In this document: piece after piece, positions 31,713 to 43,965 of the stretch
Layout: each line of letters starts with the position of its first letter
Position numbering within the stretch: position 1 is the stretch's first letter
Origin: Selaginella moellendorffii
Taxonomy: Eukaryota; Streptophyta; Lycopodiopsida; Selaginellales; Selaginellaceae
Length of the DNA: 64,000 nucleotides
Assembly (NCBI RefSeq): GCF_000143415.4
Contig: NW_003314302.1
Location: forward strand, 868,214 to 932,213
Direction of reading: 5' to 3'
Notes under the pieces: model-generated
Seen by the model: the letters and a program-made list of their open reading frames with translations, nothing else
Told to the model about the DNA's origin: nothing
Databases searched by the model: none
Translations under genes and position numbers: made by a program

Positions 31713-33396
31713 ATGAAGCGGAGTGCGGATTGGGAAGACGCTTCTGCCTTCCTTGCGCGGGCGAAGGTTGTCCTGAACGATCTTGAGGCGGTGTATGGCG
31801 ATGTACCAGCAGCCGATTTCTTGTGGGATACAGGCAAATTCCAGGCGCTTGTACAACCTACGCAATATCACAACGTCGAGTCGGCAAGGGAATTCAGGTA
31901 CATAGGCAGGCGCAGGGCCAAGGATCTGCTTGCAGTGATGCAAGGTCTTCAAGCCGGTGCTGAGTTGCAGATTCAGGGCGCCAAGGGTTCTGGGAAGAGC
32001 ACTGCAGTGAGCGCCATAGCTGGCTACATGCTGGGGCGTCTGAAGCGGAAAGTGGTGTACCTATGCGCCGCTCGGTTCATCTCTTCGCCTGTGCACGTCC
32101 TTCGGCACGCATTACTGGTGGCAAGCGGCGGTGACGAGCGTTTGGCTGGCCTAGACAGCATGAAGGAGATTCAACGCTGCTGTGCGGCTCAATTGGATAC
32201 TTTGCTGTTCGTGGTAGACGACTGGGATAAGTTTGAAAGCTTTCCTCAAGAGCAGGCGGCTCTACTGGATGCAGTAGTGTCGGGTATCCACATTCTCGTC
32301 AAGCTTTCGTCGACCAACAGCAGGGAACGCAGAATATTTGCTGCCAGTGATAAGCCTCCTCCAACATTCGACTTCGACGGTCCTTACACGGACGATGAGC
32401 TCCAAACATGGATTGGACAGTCAAGCCTTCCGGAATACAGGTTAGCAGCACTTGACTGTCTAACTGGTGGGATGCCCCGGCTGTTACGGTTCTACGAAGA
32501 AGTGGAAGGGGACGCCCCGCGTTTCAAGCAGAAGATCGAGCAACCGTATACAAGCAAGCTGTTTGACAAGTTCATTGGGTTGCAGACCACCAAGGAACAG
32601 CTGGCGTCTGCCTTAAAAATGGTGACTACAGGTGTCCGAGGTATACATCTGAATCAGCCGGTGGACTTGACGTGCTTCTACAAGGACGGGTTTCGATACA
32701 AGATTCTGAGCCCATACTTGCGGACCAGAGCTGAGTACTATATCATGGAGAAAGAAAGGGAGCTGCAGAGTGGCCTCGAGTATGCTGCGATCCAGACTTG
32801 GGCAGGGGCTGTTAGAATGGACTGCCTTCGAGGCAGAAATCCTGCACGAGCAGGATGGAATGGGAAGGCTTGGTCATAAGCGGATGANNNNNNNNNNNNN
32901 NNNNNNNNNNNNNNNNNNNNNNNNNNNNNNNNNNNNNNNNNNNNNNNNNNNNNNNNNNNNNNNNNNNNNNNNNNNNNNNNNNNNNNNCAGCGACTGGAGG
33001 CCGGAGAAGTTGAACAAGGAAAAACTGGAGAAGGTCGAAGCAGATTTGATCAGCTACGTTGCTGCTTGCCATGGAGAGGAGGATACAAATGATGAGGACG
33101 ATCTTGGAGCGGAGCAGTGTGATGGAGTTGATCTGGCTCAAGTTAAGAGCGAGCCCGCTGAGTTCAAGAAGCTTGGGGACGTCCATCAATGCCTTGCAGA
33201 GTTTGATAAGTTTCTGGACCTTCAGGAACCTGCGAAGCTGGACAAGAAGAACATTAAACAGTGTGGTGGTGTAGTACAGGAGATTGGTATTCGATGGGCA
33301 TGTAGAAGATGGTCTCGCACGGATGCGGAGGTTTATTACTGCTGCCCAGCTCATAATCCGAATGAAATACAACTCCAAAGTAGTTCCAGCTCATAA
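31713..33396 (+). CDS. P-loop NTPase protein of the Crinkler/RHS-like type, broken by an assembly gap
   Basis: The first frame (31,713-32,879, 388 codons) has a P-loop GAKGSGKS (residues 89-96) and a Walker B LLFVVDDWD (164-172). A beta-strand/helix pattern follows, ending TGGMPRLLRFYEEV (about 250-265). This layout resembles the P-loop NTPase of the Crinkler/RHS proteins, in which it precedes a nuclease-like effector domain; the match is by recall. Coding probably shifts into the -1 frame near 32,780-32,815 (GLLEWTAFEAEILHEQD), by an intron, mutation or assembly error. It then meets 100 Ns (32,888-32,987) and resumes at SDWRPEKLNKEKLEK, ending at 33,396. The region 33,000-33,200 is acidic. 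A related, more damaged locus is at 56,193. Confidence 0.6.
32888..32987. other. Assembly gap of 100 N
   Basis: The bases are all N, a conventional fixed-size gap whose real length is unknown. It falls inside the P-loop protein gene. Confidence 0.99.
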
Positions 33397-34089
33397 TCCG
33401 AATCCACTACTTTGAAGTTGTTTGTGCTGTGTAGGATTGGCTACCGTCGATCTGCTTGGCGGGGTAGAATCGACGGCTTAGCTATGCAGGAGCTTGCGTT
33501 GTTCTTTGGTTTGTGACGGGGAGGCCTGGGCGGAGGCGGAGCATTGCCGGCGGTGGAGCCTCGGCGAGGCCATGGCGATGATTTCCGTCTCGACAGGATC
33601 GTAAGGAGCGAGGTCGGAGACGGGCTTGACGGCGTTGGCTGCTGTCAGGAAGCCCCGCAGCCTAGGTTTTGGATTGCGCCAGGATCCATGGAATGGATCG
33701 TCGCTGTCATGGTGCGGGACGTTTCAGCAAGCCGTGCGATGTGCGTCATTGAGCAGGAGCAGCACTTGTCCTGGAAAGATGGCGATTTTCAGGCAACAGA
33801 TCATGGCTGCTGCTTCAAAAGGTTTGAAGGTTCCCCGATTACAGCTACATTTTGATAGGACTTTGAGCTGCATTGCATTCCGATGACTTCCAAGTTCAGT
33901 TCTGATATTTGGTTGAAGCCTACCAAGCCGTTTGAGGGGCAAAAGACTGGGACTAGTGGGCTTAGGAAAAGATACATTTTTTCAAGCTTGATTGAGCTAC
34001 ATTCACTCTGATGGCTCTTCCAGGTTAAGGAGTTTATGCACTATATGGACAATTGGACATAGGTATTCTGTGTTGCTCCTCTTATGAGA
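33397..34089. other. No recognisable feature
   Basis: A plus-strand frame at 33,544-33,855 is open but has no motif I know. Composition changes from GC-rich to AT-rich near 33,850, where the Gypsy remnant begins to the right. Confidence 0.4.
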
Positions 34090-35631
34090 CTGTGGGCAAG
34101 TGGAAGAGAAAATAGGTTATGCAGAATATAATAAATTCATCTATTATAAACAAATGAGAATGTATATTTTAGAAGGGGAATTAAGAAAAATAGTTTTAAA
34201 AGAGTGTAATGATGAATTTTTTATGCCCAAAACAATAGGGTTACTCAAGAGGAAGTATTATTGGCCAAGCATGGCTAAAAACATCCAAGACTATATAAAG
34301 ACATATTTAATATATTAGTAAGTCAAAATCATGACTAAGGTTAGTGGGGGTTTGTTACAAAGCCTCTTAATTCCAGAACATTTGTAGAAATGTCTTATGA
34401 TGGACTTTATCATGGGATTCTCCCCAAGTGAGGGGTTTAATGCGATATTTGTGGTGTTAGACTAATTTTCAAAAATGGCATATTTCATATCCACCACAAC
34501 AAAAGTGGATGTAGAAGGTGTGGCGAAGCTGTTCTTTAAACAAATGGTTCGAGTGCGAAGAAGGCCAAAAGAGATTATTTTAAATTGAGATAAGATCTTC
34601 ACCAATAAGTTCTAGAGAACTCTCTTAGAACAATATCGCACTAAGTTGAAATTCAACATAGTCTATCACTCATATACAAGTATTGGGTATTAATTCAAGT
34701 TTGATGGCATTAACACTTTTTGACAGACGGACAAACAGAAAAGGTGAATAGGTAGTTAGAGGATTATTTGCAATGCTATGTCTTTGGAGATCAGATTGAT
34801 TGGGTAAGTCATTTGGCACTTGCAAAAATGTGTTATAACAACTCACAACATTCGAGTATTGAGGTGAGTTCTTGGGAAGTTATCAATGGGTAAGCTATTG
34901 AAGGTCCTGTAGAACTCGGCATGGCTGAGTATTATGGAGAGTTACTTGCAGTAAAGGCATTCACGTCAGAAAGACTTAACATTTAGAATCTAATGAGGGA
35001 TTCCTTGGAATAGGCTCAACAAAGGCAAATTAAATATGCAAATCAGAAGCATCAGGATATAGAGTTCTAATTTGGGGATAAAGTGTAACTAAACACCAAA
35101 AACATAAGGTTACCAAGTGGGATCAGTTAGAAGTTGACCCAAAGGTAAAATGCATGTATTTCTAGAAATGAATTAATTTGAGTTCCTTAAGTAAGTGAGA
35201 TTGAGGCTCGAATTGGTAAAGTGGCTTACTGCCTCTGACTTCCTCGGGAGATAAAGAAGATGCACCTTGTGTTCCATGTGAATTTACTCAAGCCATACTT
35301 TAAGGATCCACTTTACAAGGACCAAGTAAGACCTTTACCTGAGGTTATCCAAGGGGAAGAGGAATACGAAGTCATGACCATCCTCAATGTGCGCAAGAGC
35401 AAGCAACAAAGACACGAGGTGAAGGAGTTTGTCGTGAATGTGACTTTGAGTATTGAAAGTTACTTGTCATCTAATCTTTTCGGATATTCTTTACTTACTA
35501 CCACAACAGTAGGAGGTCGGTATTATTGGACTCATTATCAATTCCCACTTGAGCTAGTTGAGAAATTGGTCAATGAACATACACTTAAATTGGATAAACA
35601 TAAGGTAGGAACCCTATGTGTTTTTTGTTGA
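34090..35631 (+). pseudogene. Chromovirus (family D) integrase and chromodomain remnant
   Basis: The frame opens in the integrase zinc domain (KRKYYWPSMAKNIQDYIKTY, 34,250-34,310). It passes many stops through the core (DGQTEKVNR near 34,722, CYNNSQHSSIEVS near 34,833). It ends in a clean frame from 35,260 (HLVFHVNLLKPYFKDPLY) with a chromodomain-like EEEYEVMTILNVRKSKQQRHEVKEF. The last residues (LELVEKLVNEHTLKLDKHKVGTL) match 9200-9290. Base composition is AT-rich, and many changes are C-to-T type. Confidence 0.7.
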
Positions 35632-36540
35632 GCATACTTGGCTTGGTTTGAGAAACTTGTGTTATTGGCTTGCACTTGCTAGTATCAAAAACCCCCGCGA
35701 GATTAAGATTGGTCCCTTAATATTCGTTAGATGATAGCTTATTGTATTTGCCAAACACCCTCGCTATCATGCACCTTGCGTTAGTACCATTTGGTCCCAA
35801 ATGCTAATTATAGAAAGTGTCTAGATTTGCTCATTTGGCACATCTAATCTGTAGTTGTGTGGGATTCCAAATGTAAAGTAGAGATAATGGGTAGGTCAAG
35901 CATGGCCGACCAACCTAAGGCATAGTTTAACTTCCACTTGCGTGCCTATCCTTGTTTTGCATCCGGCTTGGGTCTAAGCCCAAGTTCAATTCCATGCTAC
36001 CTAGTGGAGTATCCATGTCCTTGCATTAGGCCACCGGTATGCTAAAATAGTGCTAGATTCTGTTTGGCTCCGTTTTGCATGCTAATCCTGGCAATGGGAT
36101 GCTGGTTGCTCTAGGACTGTTCCAAGTTGCTCTAGGCTCCTGTCCCTTCGCTCCTTGGGCTATATGCTCGGGAGTTGCTCTATGATCCAGTTCCATCACT
36201 CCTTGGCTCCATGCTTGGGAGTTTGGCACCGTTCCTTCGTTTAGTGGCCCAAGGCCTTAGACCTCAGATTCCACACCATTGTCCTATGGACATATGGCAT
36301 ATGACATGTGGTATATAGAGGGTTTAGGTTTCGCTTCGTGGTGTTATCCTATAGTAAATCACCATAGGATAAAAGGTAAAAATTATGTGTGCTACAGAGT
36401 TTCATGTGAAGTGGAAAAAATTTCTATATTGCGAAGCAATATAGGAACTGGAAGAGAACTTAGCGAACGCACGAGATTTAGTGGAGGAATTTTTGCAAGG
36501 TAAAACTCTATGTACTTATGCAAAATTCAATTAAAGAATC
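35632..36540 (+). mobile_element. LTR family D
   Basis: This directly follows the pol end and matches 9291-10,568 and, inverted, 59,690-60,460. It includes GTTGCTCTA(G/T)G repeats (36,095-36,185) and a hairpin-forming ATCCTATAGTAAATCACCATAGGAT at about 36,346-36,370. The exact LTR end is unclear; a TG...CA pair cannot be fixed by eye. Confidence 0.6.
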
Positions 36541-37118
36541 TATTTGAGAAATTGAGCAATGTTGTATGTTGGACCTAAAGGCGTGCTGAAGGTAAGCTAA
36601 TTAGCATGGGTTAGCTAGGTCGACCATGCATAAAGAATTACACCCAACTCCCTACAAGGATGTTAAATCCGTAGATAAGCTCTATTTCATTAAAGTGGGA
36701 ATTGTCATTATCCCACTTGTAAAATAAGGTTTCCAAACCTTTATATAGTATATAAATATAACAAAATTCAACTGCATTGAGGCACATGCCATTTTATTTT
36801 AAACAAGTAAATGTCTACTCAATCACTTCTCCTCCCCCTGCCACTACTTCACCTCTCTCTTCTCCTTGTCATCGTCGTCCAATTTCTTTCCATCCTTTTA
36901 ATATTGGCTCAGTTGCTCCGAGTCTAGGTGGAGCCCAAGTCCCCATTCAATCTTTACTTTCCCCTTATTAATAAAACAACTTCGTAGACTTCCAATAACA
37001 TGCTGTAACACTTCTAGTATAATGCAAATCCTCTCAAAGAATTGTCTTTTAATATTAATACAATGGCATGGAACCCCATGCCATAATAAGTTACATTTTT
37101 AAATAAATACATGCCATC

Positions 37119-39349
37119 TCAAACTGTTATTTTTTGCCTGCAACGCCTATACAATAATCTTGGAATTTCATCACTCTCCACACTATCAGGATTTAAACCC
37201 AATAGTAATGCCATCTCTTCTCTAATACGCCCACGCTCATGTTCAGTGGTCGAAGAACCCATCCGGTTGAGCAGATTATGGAGATGTGGATAGTGCTTGG
37301 CTAGACAATATACATGCCATAAATGATGACTGGTGTCTGTCCGATCAAATGGCTTCTGATATACCGTTCCATCTGCCATTTGGTTGATTTCTGCAGCCAC
37401 CTCCTGGACTGGCCGGTTCTCTATCACCATCGCTCCAAGCCGTTTTGCAAGGTCCCCTAGAACATACGGTTTCTTCTCCCTAGTTTCCATACTGCAAGAG
37501 ATGGGATGCACTGCATATGTGTGCGTGTTTGCTGCAGTTTTAATAGGCGAGTCATCGATGATGAGGATTTCACTTGACCTAACAGTCCGGTTCATCACTA
37601 CAGCCTCTGGCTTGACGAAGATGGGCTTGCTACCCCTCACATGGACCATAGTCAAGCAATCCTCCTGCGTTAGGAGAAAGTCAAATGGTAATATTACTCG
37701 CGTCTGATCGTGCATCATCTGTAGCAACGTTAATGCATTGTGGCGCATCATGGATGTCCAAACTCCCAATTGCAAATTGAACCCGGCCCTCTGTTTTAAG
37801 TGTCGCATGGTCATTATTAGATCCCGCAGTTTCTCCCGTGTGATTAATGTGAATCTGTCTCTTTTGACCAACTTGCGACCGCAGGCTTTGGAGGGTGTAG
37901 TGACATTCGAGGACGAGCCACGCTCATGGGAGAAAAGGACACCGTTTAGATAAAAAATGATACAGTACCTTCGTCGTGACTCTGAAATGAAATGCGTCAG
38001 CATAAAAAATGGTACAAGTCAATTTTACCATCTACAATATTAGCGAATGGTGCTCCCGATGGTCGTTGAGAGGGTTTTGGTCGAGGAACCGTGAAGGGCG
38101 GAAATACTCTCCTCTGCAATGTGGGGTCAATCGCATCCGATGGCGTGTGGGCACATGCCATTTCAGCTGTAGACTCTGGTACAACTGGCTCAACAGTGGC
38201 ATGGGGTGGTTCCGATGGCGTGTGATCACACGCCATTTCAGCTGGTGCCTTCGTTGGCAAAGTGGACATGACCGAACAGGCAGTAGGGGCGGTGTAGGGA
38301 GGTTCCAACGGCGAGTAGTCAGACGATTTGGCACACGTTGAGTCCGTTGGAAATGAGGATATGACCGGCTCGGCGGCTGGGGCGGCCTCATGCGGGTCCA
38401 ATGGCGCTTGGTCACCGTTAGTTGGATACGTGGACAAGATTGACTCAGTGGTATGGGCAGCATCAAGTGGAGCGTGGTCAGCTTGCTTGGCGTTGATATG
38501 GATAGTAGCCTCCACCAGCTCTGATGACTCTTGCAGGCAAGTAGAGTCCACTGGCGGATCCATATGCATGTCCAAATATCTCCCTTCGATTGAGATGGTA
38601 TCCTCCCTACTGGCTACTAAAAACAAACTCATTAGCACATTGAATCGACTATACTGTATTTACCATCAATTGCTATTGAGGAACTAGGACCGATATCACT
38701 TGGGCGCACTACTGATTCTGAAGGATTGGACATACGTTTCGACCCTTGCTTGGCACTATCCTTCCTCGACACTAAAAGCTAGAGTTTGTATTTTAATTCA
38801 ACTGAATAATCTCTACTTACCATTTGCTCTGCGACCTACATGGACAATGTTAGAAATGGTAAAAGGTTAGGAATGGATGTACTATTATTTACCTGATGGT
38901 TTGTCTTGTATGACCTTCCTCCGCTGCTCTTTGGCCACCTCAGGCTGGCCATCGTTGTCATCATCGTCGTCGTCGTTATTGTGATCGTCACCATTGTGAG
39001 GACCATCCAAGTCCTCTTCGTCCTCCTCTTCTTCGTCCTCCTCTTCTTTGTCCTCCTCTTCGTCCTTCTGCTCTTCCTGCTCATTATCTTTCTCTGGCTC
39101 CTCATCCCCCTCCTGCATTTCTTCCATAGGCTGCTCAGGCTGGATGGCTTGTTCTTCCAGGACCATCTTGGGAAAATCATCTGGTCGAGTCTCCATCTCA
39201 AAATACAAGACATCCATAGCCTGTTTTAGTGCGTGACCTAGGACCGTATCCTCACCCGACTGTCTTAACATGGTTTCTGCACGTTCTTGCACCCTTCGAA
39301 GACGACGAGATGAGAAAAACGTGGCCCTGACTTGAAAAGCATCCCTCAT
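37119..39349 (-). CDS. FCP1/NIF-like phosphatase-domain protein, probably inactive
   Basis: Exons 39,349-38,893, 38,835-38,821 (15 nt), 38,771-38,664, 38,616-38,029 and 37,981-37,119 give 676 residues. The frame continues upstream (39,353-42,500), so this may be the C-terminal half of a longer protein. In order there are a region after MRDAFQVRA, a long Glu/Asp run (about 70-140), and a segment of five imperfect repeats around DHTPSEPP. The last exon holds the FCP1/NIF fold: GVWTSMMRHNALTLLQ and ILIIDDSP match conserved family motifs. The catalytic D-x-D-G-T loop reads FYLNGVL, so both aspartates are missing and phosphatase activity is unlikely. All introns are phase 1 and 47-57 nt. Two family palindromes fall in the repeat exon. 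Confidence 0.65.
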
Positions 39350-39352
39350 CCA

Positions 39353-42300
39353 TTATACCTCTCCATTGAGATTGGGGAAGGGGAGTCCGCCATAGGAATC
39401 TAAGTCAGGAGGTGGTGACTGGCTGCTTTCACTCAGCCCTTGATCTGCAATGAATGGCATGAGCACACACGCCATAACCACGAGGCATTACCTATCATCT
39501 TTTTGTTGCCCTTCTTCCTTTTTGAATCAAACGCCTCTGATCCCGACGACTGTCCAACGTGCTTTCGCTTTTTATGACCACTGTCAGTTTGAGCTTGGCT
39601 GGTGCTTGCCTGTTTTGCCTTTGAAGAAGTGTCTCCTGCAAGGAATGGCATGAGACCACACGCCATTGCAAATATAATTTGTACCTCCTTTTTTCTTACT
39701 ACTTATCTGTTTGTCCTTCTTCGACACGCCACCAGTGCGCTTTTCAGTCCTCGTGTCTGAATATTCACAACGATCTATAATCAAAATGGCGAGAAGCCTC
39801 ACGTGACCTTACCTTGTGCAGGTTGTGAGCTCGGCCCAACATGGGTATCTTCAACAGTAGCTGTTAACGCCGTTTCAGCATCTGGGGGTGGCCACGCTCC
39901 TGCATACAGAGCTTGTGAGATAACATTTAAACTTAAAGTGCGTACTCACCAGGTTCACAGAGAAGATACTATTTTTCTTTGGCAACTGTAATTATATGCT
40001 CCATTGAAGTCACCTCTTTAATGGAGTTTGTCACCGCAACACACGGGACACCCTTGAGTAGTGCGGCTCGAAAGAATAGTCCGCCGCAGTTGTACTCGAC
40101 AACGCATTTGCCCTTGGAGTCAGATGCTGGTGACCCACCCGCTATTGCGTTGAAGACCCAACTGAGCATTTCCCATGCTGCACCTGGAGCTTTCTTTGGA
40201 TTCGAAAGCTCCATAGCCGTCTTCAGTTCCTCAGGCACGGGTAAATTGACCTCCCTCAGATCAATTCGATTGGCCTTGTCGAACAAAGCTGGGAAGTCAC
40301 TCCAGTCCCACTCTGTTGCAGGACCAATAACAAGGGCGAGTGTGAAGATGCGGACATTCGTCGGTATCTTCTTCTTAGCCATTATCCCATGGATCTCCCG
40401 CATCTCCTTGCCTTTCAACCGAGCCTTCACCTCGTTCAAGGCCTTTTAGAACTTGTGATAGGATTCGGAGTCGTAGATCATATAGTGGACTGAAGATTCC
40501 ACCTCCGCAAGTCCCACCATTAAGTCAATGATGGAGCTGACTTCGTCTGCATGAGTGATCTCCTCGTTTGTGAAGTCCATCACACAAAAGATGTTCTTGA
40601 CCTGCTCATCTCCGTGGGAAATGATGCTCCTCCACCTTTGATCCTCATCCAAATTCACGTATACCCGGTAAGGTTCTCGATAGGCCTCTGCTGCGGGGTC
40701 GAGCTGTTTCTAAAGCCGGCGGTCGACATCCCTCTTAATGAAATTTGGATACTAATTCAACTTCTCAGCTTTACTTTTCGTGGCATCCTGCAGCAGATCG
40801 ATGAACTTGGGGGCCCCCTTCACGTACTCGTCGATGTCTTCATTTGACAAATCCAGTGCTTCCATCATCTCTTGCGTGGTGTCGATGCTCACCCTCTCCA
40901 CGGCCACTTGCTTGAAGATCCAATCCTTCAATAGCGCACGAGCTCTCAGAGTCGTGCACAAGTCGTATGTCACAATATGGCCGGGAGTCATTTTGGTCTT
41001 GTTGAAGACTACCTCACCACGTAGAAGAGCATTAGCCACTGTCAGAAGGTCGTCGTCGTCTAGAGACCGCGAGAAACGCAAGGCGTTGAGCTTCAAATCA
41101 TTGGGCTTCCGGCCGTCCTCCACACCCATTGAGTTTGGCAACTCCCCGTCATGGTACCTCCTCAGCACATCTACCCATTTGTCAAAAACAACTTTTGTCG
41201 CGAGTAGAATGTTATGGATGCTGAGTGTGTCATTGACCCCCAGTGTTTTCGAGAGAAGACTGGAGAATTCCTGCAATGGAAATGGCGTGAGGCCACATGC
41301 TATGCCACATGCAACGAGGCTTACCTGCCAGCCGCTAGTTGCTAGTGCACGTCCTTGTCCTGGTTTTTGTGGCTTCTTCAGTTGAACCCAGAGCTTCCGT
41401 GTTCGTGCCAATGTCTCGTGCAGACCCGATTTGTAGCACGTTTCTTGCTTGACATTCTGCGCGTGGGAAATGTATATGATAGATCGGAGTGGCGAGTTGC
41501 CTTTTATCAGGCGGACAACTCTTGTCTTGAAGACTTTCTTCACCTCCTCGCCCACCATAATATCCACAACTATCTCTTGCATCGCCAAGCTAAAATGCTG
41601 CCCGGAGACGGCATAGAACCGGATGTTCTGATTGTCCAACACCTTCTTATTGATCAAGTCTAGAAACCTCGTCTCGCCCCTCATTGTTAGGTAGTAGGGG
41701 ATCACGTCTGCGATGTCGGGTGTTACTGGACTTGCCAGCATCTTCTGCTTCAGTTTCTCCACCCACTCATCAGATACTAGCCTGTGGTTGTATTTGCTTT
41801 GGATGTCGATACGGCTCATGTCGATTGTATATACTTTGTTGGAATAGTAACAAGTACTATTATCTGTGACGATTTTTGCTGCCTCTTCTTGCTCTTTCTG
41901 CTATTTGCGGCTCTTCTTTTTGGTGGGTGTAGTGTTCGAACCCGAGGCAATGGCATCACCGAGTAGCTTCTTTTTTGGAGGAGAGTCGGACGTCGGCTTG
42001 AGCTTGACCACCCTTTTCTGCTTCGGGGTAGTTTCCAGATCGACCCCCTTCCCCTTCGCTTCGCGAACTGGAGGCACTCTCAACGGCTCAATGTTGGAAT
42101 ATAGTTTTTGAACATCGCCGTAGGTGAGGTCCGTGGATTCCATGTGATCTTCATAGACCCGCAGCGTCTTTGAAATTGTGGGCTTCCTGGACAACCTCTC
42201 CCTAGCTCCCTCTAGGAATTCCTCATAGCCGCTGCCCCCCTCCGGGAAGCCGCTAGGATGTGCAAGGTGGATCTTGAAGGCAGATGCTGTCTCTACCACA

Positions 42301-42500
42301 AGTGCCAGTCCATATTCTTGCATGGAACTGCATGGAGTGTCTGTCACTTGGATGAGGATCCCCATGCATTCTTTTCTCCCACCATCTGTGTTGTACAGCC
42401 TCAGATCCTCGCCTTCCATCCCGAAAGTCCAACTGGTGAGCTCCTCCCCCTTCTCTGCATCCACATTGACAGTGGCTGGAAGAAGAATGCAATTCCTCGC
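39353..42500 (-). pseudogene. ParB-like domain gene or N-terminal half of the 37,119 gene, six in-frame UAR stops
   Basis: One minus-strand frame runs from an acceptor at 42,500 to 39,353, through introns 39,900-39,949, 39,775-39,812, 39,636-39,684, 39,445-39,491 and a possible 54-nt intron 41,271-41,324. It joins the 37,119-39,349 gene in register. A basic tail (SPPKKKLLGD, TPTKKKSRK) near 41,905-41,975 could be a nuclear signal. From 41,819, NHRLVSDEWVEKLKQ and FYAVSGQHFSLAMQEI look like a ParB/sulfiredoxin fold (GQH for the usual GxHR). A Lys/Ser-rich region follows at 39,500-39,770. In-frame stops are TAG at 41,901, 40,752, 40,710 and 39,969, and TAA at 40,446 and 39,353. Either the gene is decaying or it is several genes. 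The first exon was not found; an ATG frame at 42,861 ends in the wrong phase. Confidence 0.5.
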
Positions 42501-43965
42501 CTGTTCAGAAATGCACAACAATTAGAGCTGATAGATGAAAAGCTAGCAGTTGGAAATAACGTGAGGCCACACGCCATTCACCACTACATCAGATGTCTTG
42601 AGGCTGCATCCTAAGATGGCGTGAGGCTACACGCCATCTGTAACCGGACTACACTCGAGAGCCCAATCGGTGCATGCCAATGTTGCTATTGAATGGCATG
42701 TGGCCTCATGCCATTTTCTACTTGGCCTAAAAGACTTACCATTTGAAGCCGAATGGAGGCGTGACAATCAAGGCCGGACTCGCTGGCGAATGTGCACTGT
42801 GTGTGCAGTGGATCTTAGCAGCAAGGCTACTCTGCCACTTACAGTTAGAGAGTGGCACTGAAATCATCCGGGACGCCAAGTGGGCTGCGTGTGGGTGGTG
42901 GAGTGGGCGGCGGAGTTGGCGGCGAAGTTACAAACTGGGTGTGTCTTGAAGTGGACGCTGATGCACATGAGCGCGATGCGAGCGCGAGTGTGATGCAAGC
43001 GCGAGTGGACGCCGATGCACACGAGAAACCTGTAGAGAAGATAGATGAGCGTGAATGTGAGCGTGATCGCGAGTGGGAGCGCGATGCGAGCGCAAGTACG
43101 AAGCAAAATGCAAAACCTAACCTCACACGCGCGAAATATCACGACGGTTGGTAATCCCGCCACGTCATCATTCCTCGGACTTGGGCGCCACCATTAATTT
43201 CTGGATCGCCGCGGGCATGCATGCACGTGAAATCCAAAAGAAATCCACAACGTCATCATTCCTCGGACTGCATGCACGCGAAATCCAAAAGAAAGATCAT
43301 GATTGGGATATCATTTAATACCCTCGCTATATTTCTACCATGCATGATTGGATATTCCAAAGCATCTTGTATTTCCAAAAATGCCAGATGTTCAGCTAAA
43401 TAAAGAATGGTATACAAATCCCAAGAAATGCACCAAAAAATGCTCGGCGTCATCTGGCGTTATCTCTTGAATGCCGTGGGGCCGCATGCCATTTTCAGGG
43501 GCACATAGGAGTATATTCCTAGAATATTCTAACACGCGTGAGATTTTTTTGAGTTTTCTGGAGATCCAACCGTTAGATCGCAACTAGATTTTACAGAATG
43601 GTATACAATGTCTTTCTTGATGACCCTGCAAAGAAGCATCTCGATCGGACACCACATGAGACCACACGAGCCTAACAATGTTTCAGGTGCATTTGCCATA
43701 AATCCGACCGTTATTTTGCTCCAAGATTTTACAGTTTGGTGTGCATTGACCTTTCCATCGACACTGCAAAGGGACATCACAATCAGATGCGGGATCACAA
43801 GAAACTAACTTCACTAACTCTGGTTTCACCCAGATCTACGTAAGGAGTTATGAAATGAAAGGACCCTTTCTATTGAAATGTGTTTATGGTCCTAAGGGCA
43901 TTGTGACATATCAAAGGATTTTGCATCAAGTTCTATATTTGCATGTTTATCAAGCTACTGAATTG

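Noticed and set aside
38906-39229. 107-codon plus-strand Leu/Val/Phe-rich ORF, membrane-like
   Set aside because: It is the complement of the Glu/Asp run of the minus-strand gene; the hydrophobic run is an artefact.
39353-42500. Nuclear UAR-to-Gln code or U-to-C RNA editing as the explanation for in-frame stops
   Set aside because: Lycophyte-type editing is organellar, and all host genes plus the 937-codon frame in the same element use normal stops. C-to-T decay explains the pattern more simply. It is kept as a test in the findings, not as a claim.
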